Shown here: piece by piece, positions 22,748 to 32,159 of the stretch
How the letters are laid out: every line of letters begins with the position of its first letter
How positions within the stretch are numbered: position 1 is the first letter of the stretch
Source of the DNA: Thecamonas trahens ATCC 50062
Lineage: Eukaryota > Apusozoa > Apusomonadida > Apusomonadidae
Direction: 5' to 3'
DNA length: 64,000 nucleotides
Assembly (NCBI RefSeq): GCF_000142905.1
Contig: NW_013657673.1
Span: 458,630-522,629, forward strand
Translations under genes and position numbers: made by a program
The notes under the pieces: generated by a model
The model's database searches: none
The model's input: the letters and a program-made list of their open reading frames with translations, nothing else
What the model was told of the DNA's origin: nothing

Positions 22748-23488
22748 GCACAACAAGGGTCATTAACTGGATATGGAGAGTCTGGGTCCGCAGGGAGCTT
22801 TGACGTGGCCGGTCAGGTCGGCGGCGAGGAGGTGGCGGTGGCGGTGGCGGTGGCGGGAGACTGGCTGGTCTCCCAGGGCTGGCGACTCGCGGCGTATGCC
22901 TTGGCGCCATCGGTGCTCCAGACAGCACCCGTGGGCATTGTAGCTGTTGACGTGGGATACATGGGCGAGGATGATGACGGTTCGCCAGGCGATGCGGGCT
23001 CGCCAGGCCAGGCATCGGAACCGTCTGGTCCACGGGAGGTCGATGAGGCCACATGGTTGGCAAGGTCGCGAGTGCTGGAGGTCGACGTGGCTCGCCGGGA
23101 GGTGGTGACGGTTCTAGCTGCCCGACCAAGGGCATTGGCGGCGGAGACTGCGGCACTGGTAGGCGCGCAGACGGCGCGGGTGGGGATGGATGAGAGCAGC
23201 GACGATGACGATGATGAGGTTACTGGCGAGCGTGTGGCCGGCGCTGCGGCCGAGGCTGGGGAGGCGGAATCGAGCACGGCCGCGCCGCCGGCGATGGTCG
23301 GCGTGGACGATGACCTTGCTGCCGTGGTGAAGGCGCGGTCGGTCGAGTACTACCTGCAGCAAGCGGCAGAGCTGCTCGGCGAGGAGGGCGGGGATGAGGG
23401 TAGCGGCGAGGGTAGCGGCGAGCGCAGCGGCGGCGGCGAGAACTCGCTGGTGGACGTCTCGCTAGATTCACTCGATGGCGAGGCGTGA
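22748..23488 (+). CDS. Hypothetical acidic protein (3' exon; start not found)
   Basis: I do not recognise this protein. The frame is open from a putative 3' splice site at 22747 and reads AQQQGSLTGYGESGSAGSFD, then a mildly hydrophobic stretch (DWLVSQGWRLAAYALAPSVL), a helical section (ATWLARSRVLEVDVARREVV), an acidic cluster DESSDDDDDE, another helix (RSVEYYLQQAAELLGEE) and a C-terminus SLVDVSLDSLDGEA. No ATG starts the frame, so an upstream exon is implied. It ends only 49 bp before the convergent kinase gene. The opposite strand is open too but gives only Ser/Thr/Ala composition. Coding is likely from amino-acid balance; function unknown. Confidence 0.5.
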   Translation, partial: AQQGSLTGYGESGSAGSFDVAGQVGGEEVAVAVAVAGDWLVSQGWRLAAYALAPSVLQTAPVGIVAVDVGYMGEDDDGSPGDAGSPGQASEPSGPREVDEATWLARSRVLEVDVARREVVTVLAARPRALAAETAALVGAQTARVGMDESSDDDDDEVTGERVAGAAAEAGEAESSTAAPPAMVGVDDDLAAVVKARSVEYYLQQAAELLGEEGGDEGSGEGSGERSGGGENSLVDVSLDSLDGEA

Positions 23489-23537
23489 CTACGGGCCAAT
23501 GCCAGGCTACAGTGCGGCGTGCAAAGGCACACGGCTG

Positions 23538-25538
23538 CTACGAGACGACGCAGCGCGACTTTTTCGACGACTGGGCCTGGGCCTGGGCCTGGGCGGCAGC
23601 GGCGTGTGCGGCGGCGGTGGCGACGATGACGTCATCGTCCTCCTCCGGTGGGAGGTACTTGCGGCGCTCGCCGGCGCGCGGGCGCGACGACGACGACCGC
23701 AGCCACGAGTACTCGGTGTCAAATGAGGCGGTAAATGTCGAGTGCAGGGTGGACATTTCCGACGAGAGCTCCGAGCGCGACATCGACGACGACGCGGCGT
23801 CGCCGGCCGAAGTGCGGATGCGGAGCGCGGCCATCGGCAGCGTGTACATGGTCTGCTCGTTGTGCTGGTGTGGGTCAACGGCGGTCACACGCGGGTTGAC
23901 CTTAAACAGGTCCATGACAACCTGCTGGTCGCCGGCGGCGAGGACCAGATCGCGCTCGGCGGTCACATCCTCGTACAGAACCTGAAGCGCGGGGAGGACG
24001 GATGACTCGGTCTCCTGCTGCTTGTAGAGGTGAGGCCAGCCGAGGCACGGGCCGGCGGCGGTGGAAGCAGCGGCGGCTCCGGCAGGCTCGGAGCAGGATG
24101 CGTCGTCATCGTCCGAGAGCGACGACGACTGCGACTGCCGGTCGCCAGAGACGGTGCCGCGGCCGCCAGCGCCATCCGGGTCGCCGGGCAGGGCGCCGCC
24201 GGGCGCCAGGCCAAGCGCCGGCGACGAGTACGAGCGTGACGAGCGAGCCAGGCGGCGGTGCATCGACGGCGGGTCGGGCGTGCGGGCCGCGGGCGCCAAA
24301 CGCCCCTCAGCGGGGCCGTCGGCGTTGCGGACGACAGCAACAGCGGGATTGTGGGGCCGGCCGGATGCTGGGCGCGGGGAAGCTGCGGCTGCGGAGCCAG
24401 TGCGTGCGCGGCCGGGAAGCCCGCTCCGCGGGGTGCTTGACGCAGTGGCTTCGTGCGACTCGGAGGCTTTGGGCGGCGAGTGCGGCGCATCAAGCGGCAG
24501 CGTCCACGACAGCGGCGAGACGTCGAGCTTGAGGAACGGGTGGTGCTTGAGAGCAAAGATGGAATACCTGCGCTCAGGCTCGGGTTCGAGCATGCCGCCG
24601 AGCACGTCGCGGAGCAGCGGGTCCATGCCTGTAGGCATGCGATACTCGCCGGCGGCGATGTTCTCGAGCAGGTGGTAGTGGGAGCGGCCAGTGAACGGGT
24701 ACTCGCCGGTGACCATGTTGTAGAGGGTGACGCCGAGGGCCCAGACGTCCGACTTGAAGCCCGAGAACGACTCGACGCCACGGGCAACCTCTGGTGGTTG
24801 GAAGGCCGGCGAGCCGAGCGAGGACGAGATGTAGTCGTTCTCCGAGTACACGTCGAGCATCTGGGCAACGCCAAAGTCTGAGATCTTGATGGTGCCATCG
24901 AGGGCGACCATGATGTTCGACGGCTTGATGTCGCGGTGGATGACGCCCGAGCGGTGGATGTACTCGAGGCCGCGAACGAGCTGGCGGAGATATGCCTGGA
25001 TCTCAAACAGGGTGAGGCCGCCATCCAGGGCGCGAGCCGGGCGCCTCCGTGAGCGGCGCTTGCGACGTCTCCGCGATGACGACTTTGAGGCGGCGCGGCG
25101 ATGGGCAAGGAGCTCGCGGAGGGTGCCACCAGGCACATACTCGAGCACCATATACAGCTTAGCATTCTTCTCGTCCTCCAGCACCTCGTACAGGGCAACA
25201 GCATGCGGATGCGAGCCGAGGTGCTTCATGACCTCGATCTCCCTGCGGACGCGCGCGGCACCGACGTCAGCATTGCCACCGAACCTCCGCTTGAGCCTCC
25301 GCTTCTTGACCTCCTTGATGGCAACTCTCCGCAGTGAGACAGTGTCGTACGCCTCACGGACCTTGCCAAACGAGCCTTCACCAAGTACCTCTCCCACCAG
25401 ATACCTGGAGACCATGTGGACGACCTTGGCCGCGCCGTCGTCGACATAGGCCACCGACAGGGCGCTTGCCGAGCCACCGCCTGCCGAGCCACCACCTGCG
25501 GATGACGCTGCCATGCGAGGTATGGTATGGACAGACAT
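23538..25538 (-). CDS. STK11: LKB1/STK11 serine/threonine kinase with C-terminal CaaX box
   Basis: LKB1 is the master kinase that activates AMPK-family kinases, normally with STRAD and MO25. The 666-residue protein has the kinase domain at ~46-336: glycine loop GEGSFG (53-58), VAIK lysine 75, HRD 201-203 and DFG 221-223 (LKB1 of animals has DLG). The stretch GSPAFQPPEVA with FSGFKSDVWALGVTLYN is the LKB1 signature and separates it from other CaMK-like kinases. A basic Ser/Arg insert (150-170, SSSRRRRKRRSRRR) lies after helix D and could be a nuclear signal. The tail is long and low-complexity, ending KKSRCVVS: a CaaX farnesylation motif with basic residues before it, as in animal LKB1. ATG 25538 is the first credible start. 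It is divergent from the methyltransferase gene. Confidence 0.92.
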   Translation of the reverse strand: MSVHTIPRMAASSAGGGSAGGGSASALSVAYVDDGAAKVVHMVSRYLVGEVLGEGSFGKVREAYDTVSLRRVAIKEVKKRRLKRRFGGNADVGAARVRREIEVMKHLGSHPHAVALYEVLEDEKNAKLYMVLEYVPGGTLRELLAHRRAASKSSSRRRRKRRSRRRPARALDGGLTLFEIQAYLRQLVRGLEYIHRSGVIHRDIKPSNIMVALDGTIKISDFGVAQMLDVYSENDYISSSLGSPAFQPPEVARGVESFSGFKSDVWALGVTLYNMVTGEYPFTGRSHYHLLENIAAGEYRMPTGMDPLLRDVLGGMLEPEPERRYSIFALKHHPFLKLDVSPLSWTLPLDAPHSPPKASESHEATASSTPRSGLPGRARTGSAAAASPRPASGRPHNPAVAVVRNADGPAEGRLAPAARTPDPPSMHRRLARSSRSYSSPALGLAPGGALPGDPDGAGGRGTVSGDRQSQSSSLSDDDDASCSEPAGAAAASTAAGPCLGWPHLYKQQETESSVLPALQVLYEDVTAERDLVLAAGDQQVVMDLFKVNPRVTAVDPHQHNEQTMYTLPMAALRIRTSAGDAASSSMSRSELSSEMSTLHSTFTASFDTEYSWLRSSSSRPRAGERRKYLPPEEDDDVIVATAAAHAAAAQAQAQAQSSKKSRCVVS

Positions 25539-25800
25539 GGTGCACCTCCCTGTGGGGTTGTGGGTGGGGGTGGTGGTGGTGGGGGTGGGTGGTGGGTGGT
25601 GTGTGGGGGGGGTGTGATCGTGATCGTGATCGTGATCGTGAGTGGGGGGGGAGGGGGGAGGGGAGGGGAGGAGGGATTGGGAGCAGGGATGGATGTGGGG
25701 ATGGATATAGGTGGATGTGGGTGTGGGTGTGGGTGTGGTGGTGGTGGCGGTGCTGATCGTGGTTGTGGTCGCAACAAGGGGGGGTACACTCGACGCCAGC
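25539..25800. promoter_or_regulatory. Divergent promoter region, LKB1 / homocysteine methyltransferase
   Basis: 262 bp separate the two start codons, so both promoters must lie here or overlap the 5' ends. It is strongly G-rich on +, with GGTGGTGG-type runs and four GATCGT hexamers at about 25615-25640. No TATA-like element was seen. Confidence 0.45.
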
Positions 25801-26766
25801 ATGCGGGCGCGATGGGAGCAACTGCGGCGTGATCGAAGATGGCTGGTCCTGGACGGAGGGATGGGGACGGTGCTTGGGGAGGAGATGGTGCTAGATGGGG
25901 TTCTATGGGGGACCGAGGCTCTTGCCAATGCCGATGGCCTTGCTCGCACTGCTCGGGTCCACGCAGCGTACGCTGCCGCTGGCGCCCACGTCCTCACCAC
26001 CAACACATACCAGGCCACAAGAGCTGGCTATGCCCAGGTCTTGGCGGCCACCGCATGTGAGGCCGACGAGTTTATGCGCGCTGGCTTTGCCCTCGCCGCC
26101 GAGGCCGCTGCTGACCGCGCTGCCGTCGCCATCTCACTCGGCTCGTACGCCGCATACCTTGCCGACGGCTCCGAGTACACAGGCGTGTTCGACGCCGGCG
26201 ACGCCGAGCTCGAAGCCTTCCATGCCGAGCGGTTGGCGGCCTTTGCCCCACTTGCCGATGCCGATCTGTTTGCCTTTGAGACGCTGCCGTCGGCCCGGGA
26301 GATCGCAGTCGTCCTCGACGTCGTCGCCGCGGCTGCCGAGGCCGGGAGCGTCTCCGGCGCGTGGCTCTCGTTCTCGGCGAGGATCGAGAGCAGCGGACGC
26401 TCGGTGCTGGCTGATGGCACGCCGCTCTGCGAAGTTGCGAGCATGGTGGCCGATTCACAGGCAGCGCAGGCCGGCGCTGTCGTCGCCATCGCCGTCAACT
26501 GCTGCCGGCCACGTGATGTGGCGGCCCATCTCGCTGCGCTGGCCTCCGGCGCGCCGGGCCTTGGTCTGGCGGCCTACCCGAACGCGGGCGCCTCGTACGA
26601 TGCCGAGATCAAGGACTGGACCCCGATCGACTGCCAAGCGTCGGCAGCGATGGTCATTGAGGCTCTACCAGAGTGGGAGGCAGCCGCGGGCCACGCTCTG
26701 GTCATGGTAGGGGGATGCTGTCAGCTCGGCCCCGAATATGTGGCCGCGCTGGCGTCCGCAGTGTGA
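25801..26766 (+). CDS. Homocysteine S-methyltransferase
   Basis: Transfers a methyl group (usually from S-methylmethionine or S-adenosylmethionine) to homocysteine, giving methionine. The 321-residue protein is a full-length single-domain member: [12 protein letters not shown] at the barrel start, [14 protein letters not shown], and the three zinc-binding cysteines in VNCCRP and [12 protein letters not shown]. The start at 25801 ([14 protein letters not shown]) fits the family; the frame upstream only encodes Val/Gly-rich non-protein sequence from a GT-rich tract. Bacterial MmuM and eukaryotic enzymes have the same size. Methyl donor not deducible from sequence. Confidence 0.92.
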
Positions 26767-26891
26767 GAGTCAAAACCAAGTGTGGAAACAGACATCGTTG
26801 GCGCAGAAATGCGTCATATTTGAAACTCAAACAAAAACAGAGATGATTCGCCTTTCGCCCAGCACATGGTTGCGATTTACGCGAGACTACC

Positions 26892-27620
26892 TCAACAACT
26901 TTTTTTTTTGCCCTGACTGCTGCCCATCACATAGCGCTTGTGTGCGCAGCCCCGACAGTGCAGTTTGATGTAGTCTGTTGTGCGTGGGTGTGAAATGAGC
27001 GGTGCTTGAGGTGCGTGAGAATGTCGAGCGTCCGAGTAGAGAGTCAATTTTTGGCAGTGGCACGTGTCATTTTTTTGTTTTGACGATCGCCGCCCGCTGA
27101 CACCACGGCGTCGCTGCCGCTGCTTGCGCCTCTTTGAGCGCTTCTTCGAGCGCTTCTGGGATGTTGATTGGCGCTTGACAGGCTTCAAGAGAGGATGGCG
27201 GCGGCGGATCGGGGCGGCAACCATGTTCTCATAGACGGCGTGCGCGGTGACGACCGACGGCTCGACGGCGCCGGACGGGGATTCGATGTCCGAGTGCAGG
27301 AGTGCCGAGGCTGCGACAGGCCGCGAAAAGTCGAGATCGTCAAGCGCCACAGGCGGCTGGTGGCCGTAGCGTAGAATGACTAGCTGGGGTGCCCCATCGG
27401 ACGCCGAATTGTCGACAAGGACCGGGTTGTACCCGGCTGCCCGGGCGGCGCGCACAAACTCAGCGCGATGCTTCCGCTCACGCTTGGTCCATTGCACACC
27501 GCTTCGCCGGCGACAGAGCCTGGTGCGGTGTTTGCGTGATCGCAGAACCGTAGGCACCCGCGAGACCGTCGACTTGAACATCGGCGAGGCCAGGCCGATG
27601 ACCTCTGACAGCGGCGTCGA

Positions 27621-27665
<45 letters not shown>

Positions 27666-28084
27666 CGATGGTCGCGATCGTGACCGGCCCGAGCGGTGGC
27701 TCCTCAGCGAGCCTGACCGAGAACAGGAGAGGGAGCGAGCAGCCCTACGTGAACGCGAACGCGAACGGGGCGTGAGCGTGAACGTGAGCGTGAGCGCGAG
27801 CGTGCGCGTGAGCGCGAGCGCGAGAGAGAGATCGAACGTGAGCGTGAGCGTGAGCGTGAGCGTGCGCGTGAGCGCGAGAGAGAGCGCGACATCGAACGTG
27901 AGCGCGATCGGGAGCGTGAGCGTGCGCGCGAGCGCGACTGCAGCGCCTTGGCCCTGCGGCGCGAGACGACGACAACACCATTGTCCGAGAGCGGCAGGTC
28001 GGCGAGCGGGCGACGGACTCGGGCCTTTGAGCGAGCCGTGGCACTCCGTGAAGGACGCGCCATGGTAGAGGCGTCGTTGCCCAT
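26892..28084 (-). CDS. Arg/Ser-rich (RS-domain) protein with basic C-terminus
   Basis: About 397 residues after adding one base in the run 27767-27770, which joins the N-terminal RS part to a C-terminal part. After MGNDASTMARPSRSATARSK the protein is a long RS-dipeptide array (27750-27930), the composition of splicing-factor RS domains, then a run of Ser and a globular part: QWTKRERKHRAEFVRAARAA, LVILRYGHQPPVALDDLDFS. A lysine/arginine block (KRSKKRSKRRKQRQRRRG) looks nuclear. The last 60 residues contain spaced Cys/His (CHCQKL..., KLHCRGCAHKRY), possibly a small metal site. No RRM is present, so it is not a classical SR protein. A nuclear RNA-processing role is inference from composition. 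Confidence 0.6.
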
Positions 28085-28237
28085 GCTAAAGGGAGGGGTG
28101 GTAGTGCCAGTGGTGGAGTGGAGTGGCTGTGGCTCTGGTTATGGGCGTGTGGGCGTGTGGGCGGGTAGGCTGTGTTTGCCCCGGTGGCGCGAATTTTTGA
28201 ATTGTTTTGGCCGACAGAGTCGCTCGCTGTCGCTGCA

Positions 28238-31200
28238 CTACAGGAACTCGTTCTTGATGTTCCACTTGTGAGTGGACCGATCGAGAGTGGCGATGGATCG
28301 AAGGAGGGCACGCATGCGGATGACTTCTTCGCGCGGCTTGTTTTGGAGGTCAAAGTGGGTCATAAACGCCGAGGTGGTGGTCGCGCCGAGCCAGCGCGGC
28401 GAGACGAGGAAGGCCCGGATGGCAAGTAGATCGGCGCCGCCGTCGTCGGACGAGCCGAGCGCCACGGCGGGGTCAGTGGCGGTCTCTTCAAGAGCTTCGA
28501 GCTCGCGGGCGATGGCACGGTCGTCGTCCATTCGCTCTTCGACGGTGAGGTGAGCGTCGTCGTGGCCATCGTTGCCGACAAGATTGCCCGAGGCTGCCAC
28601 GGCGACCCGACGCTCCTTGAGCCGACCCAACAGCGCAGTTGCCGAGAGCGGGTCGCTTCCAGAAGCGTGCGCCTCTTTCTCGGCAGTGGCGACTGCCTCG
28701 GGATCAAAGATCGACTCGTTGTTGGGCTGGGCGGCGGCTGAGGTCCACGAGGCGTAGACGGAGGGCGGCGGCGGCGAGGCGGCGTCGTCGGCTGTCGGCG
28801 GCGCGAGGCGTGCGCGGCGAGCGGCGGCGGNNNNNNNNNNNNNNNNNNNNNNNNNNNNNNNNNNNNNNNNNNNNNNNNNNNNNNNNNNNNNNNNNNNNNN
28901 NNNNNNNNNNNNNNNNNNNNNNNNNNNNNNNNNNNNNNNNNNNNNNNNNNNNAACGCGGGCGGCCTCGTGCTCGACAATGAGGGATTCGGGCTGGGCCTG
29001 CCCGACAAGATCGTCGTGCTTGAGTGCCGAGTGGACGCCCGCCGAGCCAAACAACTGGCTGAGCACAAAGTCGTCGTCGCGGGCTGCCATGTCTGTGGGC
29101 GCACTCTCGCCGTCAGACCCGGCCTGCGCCGCGCCATCGTCGTCGTACGCCGGCATCGGCGCGACGCCGAGAACCGACGGCGCAGCGGTGGTCTCCTCGG
29201 TGACGGCACCAAAGATGGCACCAGTGGCGGTGCCCTCGACGCCGGCGTCCGGGTGGGCCGGAAAGGCAAAGAGGTCCGAGAGCTCGTTGGCCTTGAAGAA
29301 CCGGCGCTGGCGTGCATCCTTGAGGATCTTGTTGGAGAGAAAGTGCTTCGAGAGCTGGCGATGGTAGATGCGCTCCTCGATGGTGCCTGCCGTGAGGAGG
29401 CGGAATATCTTGACTGGCTTTGTCTGTCCGAGGCGCCAGGCACGCTCGCGAGCCTGAGTATCGGTCGTCGGATTCCAGTCTGGGTCATAGATGACGACCC
29501 GGTCTGCGCCGGTGAGGTTGACACCGAGGCCGCCAGTCTTGGTGGTGAGGAGAAAAGCAAAGATTGAGTCGTCGTTGTTGAACGAGTCGATGAGCGCCAT
29601 GCGCGTCGAGATCGGTGTCGAGCCGTCCATGCGGAGATGCGGCATGCCCTCCGCGTTGAGGCGGGCTTGAAGCATGTTGAGCATTGCAATCGACTGCGTG
29701 AAGACCAGCGGGCGGTGGCCTTGCGGCTGCCAGAGGCGCAGCAACTCGACAAGGACCTTGAGCTTGCCGGAGCGCTCGATTGAGCCAAAGTCGGGCGGCG
29801 GCGGCGCAGCGTCGTCAAGCATCAGATCGGGGTGGTTGCAGATCTTGCGGAGAATAGCAAGGCCGTGAAACATGGTCATCTTGCCGGACGAGATGGCGCG
29901 ATAGTCGCGCGAGCGCAGGAACGAGACATACTCCTCGTACTGTGGGAGGGTGAGCTTGCAGAAGAGCACCTGCTCCGTCTTGGGCGGGAGCTGCTTGGCG
30001 ACGTCGGCCTTCATGCGGCGGAGCAGGTACGGCGCGATGAGATCGCGGAGGACCTTGGCGCACTTGTAGCCGGTCTGGACCTGGACAAACGTGGCGTTGG
30101 CATAGCCGCCGATGCGGATGGGGACGGCAAACTGGGTGTCAAAGACCGGGAGTGTGCCGAGCTTGCCGGGAAAGACAAAGTCGAAGAGCGACCAGAGCTC
30201 GACGAGATTGTTCTGGATGGGCGAGCCCGAGAGGATGACTCGGTGTGGCGAGCGGAATTGCTTGACGGCGAGCGTGATCTGCGCGTCAGGATTCTTGATC
30301 TTGTGGCCCTCGTCAAGGAGCACGTAGTCCCACGGCGCCGGGAGCAGGAGCTCCTGGTAGACGCGGATGCCCTCATAGGTGGTGATGATGACGCCGCCAG
30401 AAGCCAGCGTCGATGCAACCAGGCCCTCGGGGTCATCAGAGCCCGAGCCCGAGCCGTGAAGGAGCGCCACCCGAAGCGGCGGATACCAGGCGTGGAACTC
30501 TCGGACCCACTGGCGCATGACTGTGGCTGGACACACGATGACAGCGGTCCGGAGGAGGCCCGAAAATGAGAGTGAGGCAAGGAGGGAAATGGCTTGGATC
30601 GTTTTGCCCAGTCCCATTTCGTCGCCGATGATGCCGCCGACGTTCTGCTGGTGGAGCTCCCACAGCCACTTGAGGCCAGTCTTCTGGTACTCAAAGAGCC
30701 GGTCAAAGATCGACGACGGCACGCGGAGGCCGCCATCCAGCACCACCGCGGCGTTGGCCTCGTCATCGGCAGAGGGGCCAGTCGAGGTGAGGAGGCGAGC
30801 GCGAAAGGCCTCAACCCTGCCATCGTCGGTGTCAGTGCCGGTAGTGGCGGAGCGGCGGCGTTTGCGCGAGATGACGCCCGCATTGCGGGAGAAGCTCGGC
30901 CCAGCCGTAGTTGGCGAAGCTTTCGGCGGCGTACGCGCCGGCTGGACCGAGACGCTTCGCTTCCGTGACAGCGCGCTGGGCCGAAGACTGGGGTCGGCGG
31001 GCGGCAGAGCGTTGGCAACCCGCATCTGGCGGGCCTGCTCGGCCGCCACCTCTGCGGCGTGCTCGGCGCGGATGCGATCAAGCAGTGCACGCTTGTTTGA
31101 CTTGCTCGGCGAGGATGTGGCCAGAGATGATGGCTCTGCGGGCGGCGGCTGACGAGCTGACGACGGAACAGGCTCGGGCTTGGGGTGATCCTCGGCAAAC

Positions 31201-31517
31201 TGCTCGTTGAGGATGCGCTTCTGTGTGAGGAGCTTCTTGATGCGAGCCTTGAGCGTGTTTCGGGTCTTAAGCGCAGCAGCGTACTTGGCTCTCACCGGAG
31301 CTGGATCCCATGGCAGCGGCTTGGGAGGCAGTCTCCGCGACGACAGAGCCCGTTTGACCTTATCGATCTGAGCATCGAGATTGGCTATGCGCTGAGCGAG
31401 AAGCTTTGCATCGGCAGCACGGGCTCTATCCTCCAGCTCTGCCTGGACCTGGGCCTCCACCACGTCCTGGTCACGGCTTGCCACCCCGAGCACAGAGAGC
31501 ACCGCATCCTCCGCCAT
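28238..31517 (-). CDS. ERCC6: CSB/ERCC6 (Rad26) SWI/SNF-type DNA translocase
   Basis: Cockayne syndrome B protein couples stalled RNA polymerase II to nucleotide excision repair. ATG 31517 begins MAEDAVLSVLGVASRD, followed by a charged coiled N-terminal region. The Snf2 core shows motif I GDEMGLGKTIQ (~296), Ia IVCPATVMRQWVREFHAWYP, II LDEGHKIKNP, III SGSPIQNNLVELWSLFDFVF, IV PLVFTQS, V TKTGGLGVNLTGADRV and VI RAWRLGQTKPV. The sequence KLGTLPVFDTQFAVPIRIGG is specific to the CSB subfamily. A gap at 28831-28952 removes part of the C-terminal region and shifts the frame. After it the protein resumes (ATAEKEAHASGSDPLSATAL) and ends STHKWNIKNEFL. Confidence 0.93.
28831..28952. other. Assembly gap (122 N) inside ERCC6
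   Basis: 122 N flanked by CGG/GCC-repeat sequence encoding Ala/Arg-rich protein; the frame differs on the two sides, so the gap length is not reliable modulo 3. Confidence 0.95.
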
Positions 31518-31703
31518 GACTCGGATGTATGTATGTATGTATGTATGTATGTGTGTAGGGGTGAGGGGAGAGAGGGGGTGCGAGTGAGGTGACTCGAGTA
31601 TCCTATTGGTTTGAGTCGGGTGTCGCATTGGGACATTTGGCTGTGTCGTCAGCCGGGGCAGGGTAGCCCGGGGGAAGGGGGCCTCATTGTGATGGGGTTC
31701 GAT

Positions 31704-31748
<45 letters not shown>

Positions 31749-32159
31749 GTAGGGTTGGTTGTAATGGTGGTGGCGGCGGCGATCGGGCGTGTGCGTGTGT
31801 AGTGGTGGTGGTGGCGGGGGAGACAAGGCCGCCTCGTCCTCGATCCCGTGAGCCGCATAGCCGGCATCTGGTCTCAGCTACATGTGTCATCATCATGGCC
31901 ATTACTCGCGCTGCATGTAGATGACATTGCCTGCCATTCCTTTTGATTGGGCGCATTTGCTTATCGGATTGGATGTGATGAGGTGTTGGATGATGCCTAG
32001 CATGTGCCACGAGCGAGAAGACAGGCAGCAGACGCGAGTGGCACCTGTTGCTGCTGGTCTCCCCCAAGGGGGGAGGAAGGGTGGACGAGTGGGGGGGGGG
32101 GGGGAGAGAGGGACCACTTCTACCACCGCACTTCAGAGTGACGACAGTCACGGACAAGG
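31518..32159. other. Divergent intergenic region with TATG and TG microsatellites
   Basis: 642 bp between the ERCC6 start and the DEP-SNARE gene. It includes (TATG)n at about 31527-31550, (TG)n at 31708-31745, TGG repeats near 31800 and a G-run at 32090-32102. The stretch 31860-32040 is AT-richer. Minus-strand frames across the TG tract give only His/Thr repeats and are not genes. Confidence 0.55.

Noticed and set aside
25539-26018. 160-residue N-terminal extension of LKB1
   Set aside because: Overlaps the methyltransferase coding start and is His/Pro/Thr low complexity.
28704-31826. N-terminal extension of ERCC6 upstream of 31517
   Set aside because: Only His/Thr/Tyr repeats from TG and TATG microsatellites; MAEDAV at 31517 is the natural start.
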